DNA of 11,038 bases from Pyrinomonadaceae bacterium (GCA_013813825.1 JACCRA010000241.1:1-11038); one strand, 5' to 3'; shown: positions 1 to 7,168, counted from the first letter of the stretch. Numbers and translations: made by a program. Notes: generated by a model from the letters alone, not told the origin.

Positions 1-301
1 AGAGTTGTCCGCGCGTCATCTTGCCGAGCCGCGTCAGCGTCTCAATGCGGTGTTGATGTCGCCGCTCGATGGCGTCGAAACTGACGTTCTCCCAACGGTC
101 GTTATAGCGCCGGTCGCCGAGCGCCGACGCAAACGTCGGACTCTCCCGCAACTGGTATTCCCACTCTTCTTCAAACAGCGCGTGCAGCGCCCGCGCCGCT
201 TCATTCGCTGGAACCGCCTGCGGCTGCGCGCCGGCGCGGCTCATCGTCAATAAGCAGAAACTCAAACATGACAATAAAGCTATAACTTTTTTCAGACGCA
301 T
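1..301 (-). CDS. DUF885-family exported protein, N-terminal part (runs off left edge)
   Basis: Only the first 100 codons are in the window; the gene continues past base 1. Translating the minus strand from ATG at 301 gives a basic start (MRLKK), a hydrophobic stretch to about residue 22 and an AGA-Q signal-peptidase-type site near residue 26. The mature part begins with a segment of the style LFEEEWEYQLRESP, then FASALGDRRYNDRWENVS, which matches the usual N-terminus of DUF885 proteins (a short helix, then a 'lGd.RYndr' motif). DUF885 proteins are exported, metallopeptidase-like proteins of poorly defined substrate; the zinc-binding part would lie outside the window. An in-frame GTG at 310 is an alternative start; neither start has a strong Shine-Dalgarno. 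Family call fairly sure, function unknown. Confidence 0.72.
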   Translation of the reverse strand, partial: MRLKKVIALLSCLSFCLLTMSRAGAQPQAVPANEAARALHALFEEEWEYQLRESPTFASALGDRRYNDRWENVSFDAIERRHQHRIETLTRLGKMTRGQL

Positions 302-492
302 CTTCGCCACCACGCTTTCATTGGGATCAGTTGTAAATTTGCTGAATAACCGTCGAGAGCATACACCACGGCTTGACCTTCTTTCTACGCCAGCGAACGC
401 GGAAAGAATGGATAATTTTGTTAAGAGGGAATGGGCAATTGAGCAGCGCGTGGATGCAATGAAAAGGCGGACTCGCTAACTATTAAAGAGCA
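302..492. other. Intergenic stretch, possible decayed coding remnant
   Basis: No convincing gene. On the plus strand a short open stretch ends at TAA 477-479; from ATG 408 it would encode 23 residues (MDNFVKREWAIEQRV, then DAMKRRTR), and the same frame is open upstream through residues of the type LSTPANAER. Its charged, helix-like composition suggests the tail of a lost protein, but it is too short to identify. No copy of the tRNA-Leu 3' end is seen here, so there is no support for an att site on this side of the HEPN gene. Confidence 0.2.
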
Positions 493-1614
493 TTACTCTT
501 CTGGGGAAACTAATTTTATGGTTCCGCTTATCTTCGGCTTAACTTTTATAGATATGGCAGGAGCGGCAGCGTTAGATCCACACTGTGCCTTCTGTTGAAT
601 AGTCGTTGTTACCCTAGCGATTGCAGAAACATATGTCTCTGCTTCGGAAATATTCACTTGTAGCTTGCTATTGTGGATTATCTTATTTCGGAGATCTACC
701 GCATTACCAACGCTTTCAATATCACTTGCGCTCAAACCAATTGCTCCACTTATGATCTTGAGCACCATACTTGTAACGAGCCGGAGGCCAGACTTTTCAA
801 TTAGTCTATCGAGTTCGGACTTTTCTACATCAGGGGCATTAGGCAATCGAACTATGGCATTAGCTAAAGCGCGTTTGATAGTAGCTTCTAAAGCAATTAC
901 AGACTCAATAACTGCAAGACGGCCATCCCCTTCCTCTAAGTATTTACGGCTGTTCGCAATTAGAGTTTCGAGAAGGCCAGCGCGTTTACGCTTTTCTATG
1001 AAGCTCTGCACGAAAGGCGCCACTTGATTCCATTCTTCTCTATTTATTGGTTCACCAAAGTCACGTCTGTAGGTCATAGCTATGGCTGCCCCTCTTACAG
1101 TAAATGGCTGCCATGTGCCATCTTTGCCCAACCAATGCAGATTTACCTCGCTAAGTATGTACTGTAGCGTTTTTTCAGAGTTTGGATTGTAGACAATGGG
1201 TTCAAGCCAAATTTGGTTAGCATAGTTGCGAAAGAATTCAACGATTCCGTTATGTATCTGAGTAACTATATCGACAATTTCAAGAGCATACTCTTTAATT
1301 TTCTTCGTGACCTTATTAGCTTCAAGGACCGCTACAACGTTAGGGTCTGGCTGTGTATCTTCAATCTCAACAGTTAGACCACGAACCATAAGAGTCCTAT
1401 GATGCTTTAGTTCTTCTGGGTCATTCGGCGGGTCTGTAACGTTTCCCTTCTGCTTACGACGATCTGACATATAAACGACAGTGATGTACCTACCACCACG
1501 CAAATTAAGTTGCAACCCATCCTCTTTCGCTTCGGGCAAGAAACCTTCGAGGACAATAACATTACTATGATCACTTCCGGCGAATTGGAAGGTTGCCTTC
1601 AATTTAAGTGACAT
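493..1614 (-). CDS. HEPN-domain protein, putative RNase / defence-type protein
   Basis: A 373-residue soluble protein with no signal peptide or membrane segment. Residues 1-140 look beta-rich and are not recognised. The C-terminal part (about 205-345) is helical and has the look of an ApeA-like HEPN domain: a first helix pair containing EEGDGRLAVIESVIALEATI (about 227-246), then a helix ending in AVDLRNKIIHNS, which gives the R-x4-H motif R309/H314. In HEPN proteins that motif is the ribonuclease active site in toxins and defence effectors. The gene is clearly A+T-rich beside its neighbours (bases 1261-1320 hold 19 G/C of 60) and lies next to a tRNA gene, so transfer is likely. No MNT-type antitoxin partner is adjacent. 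A TATAAT box ends 4 nt before the ATG, suggesting a leaderless mRNA. The HEPN call is by motif only. Confidence 0.6.
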   Translation of the reverse strand: MSLKLKATFQFAGSDHSNVIVLEGFLPEAKEDGLQLNLRGGRYITVVYMSDRRKQKGNVTDPPNDPEELKHHRTLMVRGLTVEIEDTQPDPNVVAVLEANKVTKKIKEYALEIVDIVTQIHNGIVEFFRNYANQIWLEPIVYNPNSEKTLQYILSEVNLHWLGKDGTWQPFTVRGAAIAMTYRRDFGEPINREEWNQVAPFVQSFIEKRKRAGLLETLIANSRKYLEEGDGRLAVIESVIALEATIKRALANAIVRLPNAPDVEKSELDRLIEKSGLRLVTSMVLKIISGAIGLSASDIESVGNAVDLRNKIIHNSKLQVNISEAETYVSAIARVTTTIQQKAQCGSNAAAPAISIKVKPKISGTIKLVSPEE

Positions 1615-1618
1615 AGCT

Positions 1619-1624
1619 ATTATA
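1619..1624 (-). promoter_or_regulatory. Candidate -10 box of the HEPN gene (leaderless start)
   Basis: Reading the minus strand, a perfect TATAAT is followed by AGCT and then the ATG. With usual spacing, transcription would begin at or within a base or two of the start codon, and there is no Shine-Dalgarno between them. No good -35 hexamer is found 16-18 nt upstream, so the promoter is uncertain. Confidence 0.4.
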
Positions 1625-1707
1625 TTACGCGCATGAAGTTGCTTACGCCGCGCTATGATGCTGCTGGATGAGCATTACTTAATTCATATCAAACCTTTAT
1701 TTGAGAC

Positions 1708-1791
1708 TGCCGGAGGGGGGAATCGAACCCCCATGAGCTTGCGCTCGCGAGATTTTGAGTCTCGTGCGTATACCGATTTCGCCACTCCGGC
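1708..1791 (-). tRNA. tRNA-Leu (anticodon CAA)
   Basis: The minus strand folds as a type II tRNA. The acceptor stem is GCCGGAG paired with CTCCGGC, with discriminator A at 1708. The anticodon stem is CGAGA/TCTCG around the loop CTCAAAA, so the anticodon is CAA (reads UUG). A long variable arm (GAGCGCAAGCTC) is typical of leucine tRNA, and the T arm is GGGGG-TTCGATT-CCCCC. No CCA is encoded; the acceptor end is followed by GTCTC. It has its own promoter just upstream. The A+T-rich HEPN gene lies on the 3' side, where integrating elements commonly enter, but no duplicated 3' end was found. Confidence 0.95.
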
Positions 1792-1803
1792 TGAAGTTTC
1801 AGC

Positions 1804-1833
1804 ATGATAGAAGGTGCGGGCGAAGGGCGTCAA
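1804..1833 (-). promoter_or_regulatory. Promoter of tRNA-Leu
   Basis: On the minus strand TTGACG (1828-1833) and TATCAT (1804-1809) are separated by 18 bp and lie 12 bp before the tRNA 5' end. Both hexamers are close to the sigma-70 consensus, and the position suits a tRNA transcript with a very short leader. Confidence 0.65.
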
Positions 1834-2025
1834 CCGGCGAGGATTGCCGCCGCGGCCAGTCGCTGGTCGGCTCTGGACGACGCCGCGTCAGTGATTAGTT
1901 GCCGCGAAGGCGGTCGGGAGCGTAAGATCGCAAACATTTATCAGCGGCGCACGCCGGAGGTCGAACCGGCGCGACGTTTCTCCCCCAAGCTGATTACATA
2001 ATTCGTGGCAGAGGACGCAGAAGAC

Positions 2026-3171
2026 ATGTCTGAGGCAGGCGTCGGGAAGGCGCGCATTTTGGTCGCGGACGACGAACCGCATATTCGGGAAATTTTGTGC
2101 GAACGGTTGGGCGAAGAGTACGTTTGCGCGCAGGCCGGCTCGGCGGAAGACGCGCTCGGACAATTGCGCGCGGCTCCGTTCGACCTCGTCCTAAGCGACA
2201 TTGTGATGGGCGGCATGACGGGCCTCGAAATGGTGCCGCATGTGCTGGCCCTGTCGCCCGACACGGTAGTGATGATCATCAGCGGCCAGCAGCAGATTGA
2301 GGGCGCTATCGAGGCGATGCGCGCCGGGGCGTTTGACTACGTGACCAAGCCCTTCGATCTGCATCACGTCGAGGTTGCCGTCCGGCGCGCGCTCGAACAC
2401 CGTGGCCTGCTTGTCGCGAAACGCCGTTACGAAAATTTCCTCGAAGGTCAGATCGCGCGTCGGACGCAGGAACTAGGCCGCACGCTCAACTCGCTGGCCG
2501 ACTCTTATCACATGACACTCAAGGCGCTGGCCGCCGCGCTGGAAACCCGCGACCACGAAACACAGGGACACTCCGAACGTGTCGTCAGCTTCAGCCTGCG
2601 ACTCGGCCGCGAGATGAATTTGAATGAGGAGCAGTTGCGGGCGTTGGAGTTCGGCGCGTTGCTCCATGACGTGGGCAAGATCGGCGTCCCCGATGCGATC
2701 TTGCACAAGCCGGCGCGGCTCACTGAAGACGAGTGGGCGCGGATGCGCCTGCATCCCGCTTTAGGACAGCAAATTTTGCGGGGCATCGAATTTTTAGAAG
2801 GCGCTTCGCGAGTTGTCGGGCAGCACCACGAGAAGTGGGACGGCACAGGCTACCCCGCCGGTGTGCGCGGCGAGGAGATCGATCTTAATGCGCGCATCTT
2901 CGCCGTCGCCGACGCCTTCGACGCCATCACCAGCCACCGGGTTTACCGCCCCGGTCGCTCTTACGAGACGGCCGCCGCTGAACTCCGCGACTCCGCCGGC
3001 GCACACTTCGACCCAGCGGTGGTCGCCGCCTTTCACCGCGTGCCGCGTGAAGAGTGGGACCAATTACGTCGCGAGTCACTCGTCAGGTGGCAAGAGCGGC
3101 GCGCCGTTCTGCCCGGCGCGCCAGCCCCGGAAACTGCCGAATCAAAAATAGTTGCCGCATTGGCCGGGTAA
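2026..3171 (+). CDS. Response regulator with HD-GYP c-di-GMP phosphodiesterase output
   Basis: A two-domain cytoplasmic signalling protein. Counting from ATG 2026, residues 7-125 form a receiver domain: acidic pair D15/D16, phosphoacceptor D58 (LVLSDIVMGG), S86 in the usual Thr/Ser place and K108 (TKPFD). A charged helical linker (about 125-160, probably coiled coil) leads to an HD-GYP domain with H182 (QGHSERV), the HD pair H214-D215 in HDVGKIG, K218, H243, H267/H268 (QHHEKWDGTGYP) with GYP at 275-277, and D296 (ADAFD). All expected metal ligands and the GYP signature are present, so it probably hydrolyses c-di-GMP under phosphorylation control. ATG 2026 is preferred because GAGGA lies 10 nt upstream; an in-frame GTG at 2005 has no Shine-Dalgarno. 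No histidine kinase is adjacent. The stop lies 13 bp from that of the convergent VWFA gene. Confidence 0.93.
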   Translation: MSEAGVGKARILVADDEPHIREILCERLGEEYVCAQAGSAEDALGQLRAAPFDLVLSDIVMGGMTGLEMVPHVLALSPDTVVMIISGQQQIEGAIEAMRAGAFDYVTKPFDLHHVEVAVRRALEHRGLLVAKRRYENFLEGQIARRTQELGRTLNSLADSYHMTLKALAAALETRDHETQGHSERVVSFSLRLGREMNLNEEQLRALEFGALLHDVGKIGVPDAILHKPARLTEDEWARMRLHPALGQQILRGIEFLEGASRVVGQHHEKWDGTGYPAGVRGEEIDLNARIFAVADAFDAITSHRVYRPGRSYETAAAELRDSAGAHFDPAVVAAFHRVPREEWDQLRRESLVRWQERRAVLPGAPAPETAESKIVAALAG

Positions 3172-3184
3172 CGTCTGAGCCGCG

Positions 3185-4408
3185 TTATCTCATCGCCGCC
3201 GTGACGTAGCCGCGACGGGCGCGGAGCGTGAGGCCGCTACGGCGGGGCAGCACCGTCAGGCGGCGATATTCGGTGGCCGGGCCGTCGGCAAGCGGGCGCT
3301 TCGGTGTGTAGGTGACGACGTACTGTGTGGCGATCTCGCGCGCGACTTCGACTCCCTGCTCAACAAGCTCTGCGGCGGAGGCGGGAAGGAAAAGTCGGCC
3401 ACCGGTCTCGGCCGCGAGCGCCTTCAATTGTTGCTCGCTGCGCTCCATCGCTTTCCCGTAAGCCTTCCGCATTTTCTTCACGCCCGAATCGAAAGTGATG
3501 CCGTCGCCGCGCGAGGGACCGCCCGCGCCACCGCGGTTGACTGTCGGCGGCACTGTCGGATCGATGCCGGCGGTGGCGATGCCCGACGCGCGGACGCTGC
3601 CCGGCGGCGCGCTCGTCCCCAACAGGGCGCGCTTTTCTCGTTCCTTGATCTCGCGTCGCCCGAACGCCGTATAGCTGACGACGTGGACGGTGGCCTGCGC
3701 CGCCTGCAATTGCCGCATCGCTTCCGCTAATCCATTGCGCCCGCCTAAAATCATTGCGTCCGAAGAGAGGATGCGCGTCAACTCCGCAGGCTTCGATTGC
3801 TGGCCGCCGGGCGTGTCCACGCCGTCGGTGATGAGGACGATGTGGCGGTTGCCGGGCGACTGCTCCGTGAAGAGGGCGGCTGCTTTTTGCAATGCCTCGG
3901 CCGTGCGCGCGCCGCTGCCCGCGCGCAGTTTGTTTCGCACGGCGCGTTGCGCCTCGCCCTTGTCCGTCGTCCACCCCTGCAACAGTTCTACGCGGTTGTC
4001 GAACTGCATTACGGCCAGACTGTCGCCTTCGCGCAGAGCGGCGACGACGCCCAGCGCCGCCGCGCGCGAAACTTTCAAACTCAACGCGGGATTCAACTCG
4101 CCGCCCACCGAGACGAGAAGCAACACGCTGGCCGGCGTCCGGCGAACGCTGCGAACCTGCTGCGGCACGTTGTCTTCGAGCACCAGCACATCGAGCGGTT
4201 CCAGCGTCGGATCGGAGCGGTCATACTGATCGCGCGCGAAGACGGGGACGCGCACCTCCTCCGTAAAGACCGTCACCTGATCCGGCCCTTCGCGTTCTGC
4301 GGGCGTCGGGATCGGCAATACCCGCCCTGACTGCGCGCGCGACCCGACGGCGGCCAGGCAGATGAGAACGGCGCTGACGAAAATGAAACTGCTCCGACGA
4401 TAAAACAT
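3185..4408 (-). CDS. Secreted VWFA-related (Acidobacterial-type) domain protein
   Basis: A 407-residue exported protein: signal peptide 1-25 with an SRA-Q cleavage site, a short beta segment (about 43-90: VTVFTEEVRVPVFARD, then LDVLVLEDN), a von Willebrand A-like domain (about 93-250) and a C-terminal beta region ending in VVTYTPKRP, RRLTVLPR and LRARRGYV, the closing signature of TIGR03436-type proteins that are greatly expanded in Acidobacteriota. The usual MIDAS loop DxSxS is degenerate here (LLLVSVGGELN; S100, G102 and E104 stand where D, S and S are expected), although the later Asp in ITDGVDT (D195) is kept. Metal-dependent binding by this copy is therefore doubtful. An insertion rich in Gly/Pro (about 265-310) splits the domain from an RRE/KER-rich helix. 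Start supported by GGAG 9 nt upstream. Biological role of the family is unknown. Confidence 0.85.
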   Translation of the reverse strand: MFYRRSSFIFVSAVLICLAAVGSRAQSGRVLPIPTPAEREGPDQVTVFTEEVRVPVFARDQYDRSDPTLEPLDVLVLEDNVPQQVRSVRRTPASVLLLVSVGGELNPALSLKVSRAAALGVVAALREGDSLAVMQFDNRVELLQGWTTDKGEAQRAVRNKLRAGSGARTAEALQKAAALFTEQSPGNRHIVLITDGVDTPGGQQSKPAELTRILSSDAMILGGRNGLAEAMRQLQAAQATVHVVSYTAFGRREIKEREKRALLGTSAPPGSVRASGIATAGIDPTVPPTVNRGGAGGPSRGDGITFDSGVKKMRKAYGKAMERSEQQLKALAAETGGRLFLPASAAELVEQGVEVAREIATQYVVTYTPKRPLADGPATEYRRLTVLPRRSGLTLRARRGYVTAAMR

Positions 4409-4417
4409 AAGCTAAAA

Positions 4418-4421
4418 CTCC
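4418..4421 (-). promoter_or_regulatory. Ribosome binding site of the VWFA-like gene
   Basis: GGAG on the minus strand, 9 nt before the ATG at 4408. It supports the full-length start with a complete signal peptide. Confidence 0.5.
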
Positions 4422-4587
4422 AACTGCTGATGCTTGCGAAATAATACGAGTTTGATCCCCACACCCGCCGCGCGCGTTGCCTCAGAAGCTGGTTGGGAGT
4501 GTGTCTCAAACACCACAGGGAGCGCGATTCAAGAGCATGGCGCATCGCGGCGGGTAACGGCCATCCACCTCGAATTAGCCTTCAAAG

Positions 4588-4685
4588 GGCAACTAGCAGT
4601 TCTCAGTTGGGTGCAACTTGTGTTCTTTGCGCTTTGGCGTGAAATGTTTTTGTGGTGCTTGGTTGACCTCGGACTTCAGACTCCA
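4588..4685. repeat. Degenerate 7-nt-period tract at the 3' end of pta
   Basis: Cutting this stretch every 7 bases in one fixed register gives runs of related units: GGCAACT, AGCAGTT, CTCAGTT (4588-4608); TTCTTTG, CGCTTTG (4623-4636); GACCTCG, GACTTCA, GACTCCA (4665-4685). The register is the same across all three groups although the unit sequence changes. The pta stop codon (4676-4678) lies inside a unit, so the last codons of pta are written by the tract. Middle units match each other poorly, so part of the tract may be chance. The remaining gap (4409-4587) shows nothing else beyond the ribosome binding site of the next gene. Confidence 0.5.
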
Positions 4686-5689
4686 GCCTTGCGACTTTGC
4701 GCTTGGACGGCCGTGATCGCGACGGCATCGACGATGTCTTCGGCCTTGCAGCCGCGGGAGAGATCGTTGGCCGGTTTATCGAGTCCTTGCAGGATGGGAC
4801 CAATGGCGGTCGCGCCGGCGAGGCGCTCGGTTAGCTTGTAGGCGATGTTGCCGGCTTGGAGGTCGGGAAAGATGAGGACGTTGGCGCGCCCGGCGACGCT
4901 CGATCCGGGCGCTTTCGCTTGCGCGATGGCGGGGATGAGCGCGGCGTCGGCCTGCAACTCGCCGTCGATCTCAAGCTCCGGGTAACGCGCACGCACGGTG
5001 CGGGTGGCCTCGACCACTTTATCGATCAACGGGTGCTTGGCGCTGCCTTTCGTTGAGAACGAGAGCATCGCGACGCGCGGCTCAGTTTCGAGCAGCGCGC
5101 GGCAAGAGTCGGCGGAGGCCGAGGCGATCTCCGCGAGTTCGGCGGCCGAAGGATCAATGACCACGCCGCAGTCGGCATAAATCATCGCCCCTTCCGCGCC
5201 GAACGGGCTGCCGGGCGGCAAAGCCATGACGAAAAAACTCGACACGAGTTTTAACCCTCGGCGGACACCGATGCAATGAAGCGCGGCGCGGACGGTGTGC
5301 GCGGTCGTATTGGTCGCGCCCGCCACCGAGCCGTCGGCGTGGTTCATCCGCACCAGCAAATTGCCGTAGTAGAGCGGGTCTGCCACGGTCGCGCGCGCCT
5401 CGTCCGGCATCACGCCTTTGGCGCGCCGCAGTTCGTGATAGAGCGCGGCCATTTTCTCGAAGTCGGCCGCGCGCCGGTGATCGATCACCTCGACGCCGCT
5501 TAAGTCAGCCCCCGTCTCGCGCGCCGCCGCGCGAATCTTCTCTTCGGAGCCGAGCAGCGTGATGCGCGCCACACGTTCGCGCGCGCAAATCGCGGCGGCG
5601 ACGACTGTGCGCGTGTCGTCGCCTTCAGGCAACACGATGCGCTGCGGATCGGCCGCGGCGCGCTGACGGAGGCGTTGGAGAATGGACAT
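4676..5689 (-). CDS. pta: Phosphate acetyltransferase
   Basis: Converts acetyl-CoA plus phosphate to acetyl phosphate plus CoA in the cytoplasm, the first step of the acetate overflow or reverse acetate assimilation route. The 337-residue length is that of the short, single-domain form (Pta/EutD type) without the N-terminal regulatory domains of the long enterobacterial enzyme. Recognisable family motifs run in order: [10 protein letters not shown] (19-28), [11 protein letters not shown] (127-137), [11 protein letters not shown] (207-217), [10 protein letters not shown] (242-251), [13 protein letters not shown] (274-286) and [18 protein letters not shown] (297-314). No acetate kinase gene is in the window. 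There is no Shine-Dalgarno: bases just before the ATG belong to a 7-nt repeat array. The stop codon lies in another heptad tract. An EutD assignment cannot be excluded by sequence alone, but no ethanolamine genes are nearby. Confidence 0.93.
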   Translation of the reverse strand: MSILQRLRQRAAADPQRIVLPEGDDTRTVVAAAICARERVARITLLGSEEKIRAAARETGADLSGVEVIDHRRAADFEKMAALYHELRRAKGVMPDEARATVADPLYYGNLLVRMNHADGSVAGATNTTAHTVRAALHCIGVRRGLKLVSSFFVMALPPGSPFGAEGAMIYADCGVVIDPSAAELAEIASASADSCRALLETEPRVAMLSFSTKGSAKHPLIDKVVEATRTVRARYPELEIDGELQADAALIPAIAQAKAPGSSVAGRANVLIFPDLQAGNIAYKLTERLAGATAIGPILQGLDKPANDLSRGCKAEDIVDAVAITAVQAQSRKAGV

Positions 5690-5693
5690 AAGA

Positions 5694-5812
5694 CAGTTTT
5701 CAGTTTTCAGTTTTCAGTTTTCAGAAGGAAGTTCGCGGTCAGTATAAGATATGCTGCTTCCACTGATAACTGAAAACTGCCCTGCTGGCTGAAAACTGAA
5801 AACTGAAAACTG
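5694..5812. repeat. Inverted heptamer arrays (CAGTTTT)n / (CTGAAAA)n
   Basis: The left arm (5694-5724) holds four perfect CAGTTTT units plus CAG. The right side holds two blocks of the complementary heptamer: ACTGATA-ACTGAAA-ACTG (5762-5779) and three CTGAAAA units plus CTG (5789-5812). The outer arms are perfect complements over 24 bp and enclose about 65-95 bp, so a long hairpin can form in DNA or in RNA from either strand. The left arm begins 5 bp before the pta start codon and takes the place of its ribosome binding site. Confidence 0.9.
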
Positions 5813-5833
5813 TTCGCACTCTTGTAGAGCTGC

Positions 5834-5854
5834 CCGGAGTCGGTTAAACTCCGG
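5834..5854. other. Perfect 7-bp hairpin in the pta / DUF2231 intergenic region
   Basis: CCGGAGT and ACTCCGG flank a 7-nt loop. A second, weaker GC-rich hairpin follows at 5883-5903 (GGTCCCC against CGGGGCC with one mismatch and one G-T pair). Neither has a T-run, so they are not typical terminators; they could be regulatory leader structures of the divergent genes. The rest of this gap shows no clear promoter. Confidence 0.4.
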
Positions 5855-5955
5855 CTGTCTCAAAACAATGTGCGCGGCTGTTGGTCCCCGGTGAGACGGG
5901 GCCGAAAACTTGTCGTGTCTGGGTCTTTAGTTATTAAGCCAAAGAGGTGATGGTG

Positions 5956-6459
5956 ATGGACAGCAAAGCGAAAATTTTAGGCCACGGGGCGCACCCGATC
6001 TTGATCGTGTTTCCGTTGGGGTTGCTGGCGACGGCGGCGATCTTTGACGTAATGCACCTGATCACGGACAACGGGCAGTGGGCCTTAGTCGCGTACTGGA
6101 TGATCGCGGCGGGTCTCATCGGCGGCGTGGCGGCTGCGCTCTTCGGGTTCATTGATTGGTTGGCGATCCCTACGGGGACGCGCGCCAAGAGCGTCGGCCT
6201 GTGGCACGGCGCGGGCAACGCCATCGTGATGGTGATGTTCCTCCTCAGTTGGTGGTTGAGGCGCGGAAACGAAACGCGGAATTTTGAGCCGGAGACGCTG
6301 GCTTTGGCGCTCTCCTTCGGCGGCGTTGTGCTGGCACTCGTTACCGGTTGGCTCGGCGGCGAGTTGGTCGAGCGGCTCGGCGTCTCCATCCATGACGGCG
6401 CGCACCTCGACGCGCCCAGTTCACTGTCAGGCCGCCCGGCCAGCGCGTCGAACAAATAA
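5956..6459 (+). CDS. DUF2231 four-helix membrane protein
   Basis: A 167-residue inner-membrane protein with four predicted hydrophobic helices (about 12-34, 43-66, 83-101 and 116-137). It matches DUF2231: an N-terminal GHGAHPILIVFPLGLL motif with His10 and His13, FD near residue 30, a second helix rich in Gly/Ala (AAGLIGGVAAALFGFIDW), a conserved LWHGAGNAI in helix three and the closing GGELVERLGVSI. The conserved histidines suggest a haem- or metal-binding membrane protein, but the function of the family is not established. GAGG lies 8 nt before ATG 5956, which is preferred over the in-frame GTG 5947, ATG 5950 and GTG 5953 that overlap the Shine-Dalgarno. It is transcribed away from pta and converges on the DICT gene. 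Confidence 0.85.
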   Translation: MDSKAKILGHGAHPILIVFPLGLLATAAIFDVMHLITDNGQWALVAYWMIAAGLIGGVAAALFGFIDWLAIPTGTRAKSVGLWHGAGNAIVMVMFLLSWWLRRGNETRNFEPETLALALSFGGVVLALVTGWLGGELVERLGVSIHDGAHLDAPSSLSGRPASASNK

Positions 6460-6470
6460 AAGCTGTCGCT

Positions 6471-6500
6471 GCCCCGTCACCCGTTGGTTGAAGCGGGGGC
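6471..6500. terminator. Possible GC hairpin between convergent genes
   Basis: GCCCCG (6471-6476) can pair with CGGGGGC (6494-6500) with a bulge, in the 47 bp between the stop codons of the DUF2231 and DICT genes. On the minus strand a T-rich stretch (CTTTTATTT) follows about 9 nt after the stem, too far for a classical intrinsic terminator. Position is suggestive, structure weak. Confidence 0.3.
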
Positions 6501-6506
6501 GGAGCC

Positions 6507-7070
6507 TCAAGACGCCAGCGAGGAGTTGATCAGATTCTCGATGGTCGCGGCAAGTTGCGCGACAACAACGGGGCAACTCGACTTGATGGCATGAAAAACG
6601 CGCGCCTCAGGCGACGTGGAAGATTTGTCGTCATCAGCGGCGACGAGCGCGACGTGCAAGGCGGGCGAGTCGGCGATGATGAAATACTCGCGAGCCAGAC
6701 CAGTTCCGGGCGCGAGGGTCAGCGCTCGCAGGTGCGGGTGGCGCGGCGGCTTCCAGTCGGCTTCGCCAAAGACATAAAGGCGCTCCGACAAATCGGCGAT
6801 CCGCAGGTAGCTGTCGGCGACCGCTTCCATGCGCGAGAGCTGTTCAAACCCCGCATAGACCCTCCCCGCGCGGTTCGCGCGCAACAACAGCGCGTTCTCG
6901 ACGAGCAAGCTCAGGTATTCGAGACACGGCATCTGAGCGCGGAAAGTGAAGTTCGTTTTCTCTTCGTAAACCTGCCGCGAGACGTTGTAGACGCACCCCA
7001 AGTCTTCCAGCCCGTCCGCTCCTGTCGTCGTCGCCTTCAGCGCCTGCTCAAACATCGATAACTCTTTCAC
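6507..7070 (-). CDS. Stand-alone DICT sensory domain protein
   Basis: A 187-residue cytoplasmic protein that is nearly all one DICT-type domain, the sensory module found with diguanylate cyclases and two-component proteins. The match is by characteristic segments in order: FTFRAQMPCLEYLSLLVENA (41-60), LLRANRAGRVYAGFEQLSRM (62-81), DSYLRIADLSERLYVFGEAD (86-105), then PPRHPHLRALTL and PGTGLAREYFIIAD (108-134). No output domain (GGDEF, histidine kinase, HTH) is fused; after about residue 145 there is a short acidic linker and a C-terminal helix. It may act by protein contact with a separate signalling partner; the nearest c-di-GMP gene in the window is the HD-GYP regulator about 3.3 kb away, with no proven link. 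GTG 7070 has AAAGGA 10 nt upstream; ATG 7055 is an alternative start. Confidence 0.75.
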   Translation of the reverse strand: MKELSMFEQALKATTTGADGLEDLGCVYNVSRQVYEEKTNFTFRAQMPCLEYLSLLVENALLLRANRAGRVYAGFEQLSRMEAVADSYLRIADLSERLYVFGEADWKPPRHPHLRALTLAPGTGLAREYFIIADSPALHVALVAADDDKSSTSPEARVFHAIKSSCPVVVAQLAATIENLINSSLAS

Positions 7071-7168
7071 ACCACGCCCATCCTTTAACGCCTGTCCGCG
7101 TCCTTAGTGATTTACTATCAACAGACTTCACGGGCGTTACAAATGTTTCTTGAAAGTGTGGAAGAACA

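Noticed and set aside
408..479. Plus-strand 23-codon ORF with an open frame upstream, a possible remnant of a lost gene
   Set aside because: Too short to identify and no Shine-Dalgarno; kept only as a note in the intergenic entry.
1708..1791. tRNA-Leu as an integration site for an island holding the HEPN gene
   Set aside because: No direct repeat of the tRNA 3' end and no integrase gene were found between the tRNA and the left edge, so an att site cannot be claimed.
1804..2001. Plus-strand 65-codon ORF before the response regulator
   Set aside because: It starts inside the tRNA promoter, has no ribosome binding site and its product is low-complexity, so it is probably chance in high-GC DNA.
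3169..3187. TAACG and CGTTA form a 5-bp inverted repeat across the convergent stop codons, a possible terminator
   Set aside because: The stem is short and is mostly the two TAA stops facing each other; no T-run on either strand.
4434..4841. Plus-strand 135-codon ORF across the pta 3' end
   Set aside because: Antisense to the conserved pta C-terminus and crosses the heptad tract; a shadow frame.
5694..5812. CRISPR array, suggested by regularly repeated short units
   Set aside because: Units are 7 nt with no spacers and are arranged as inverted arms; no cas genes in the window.
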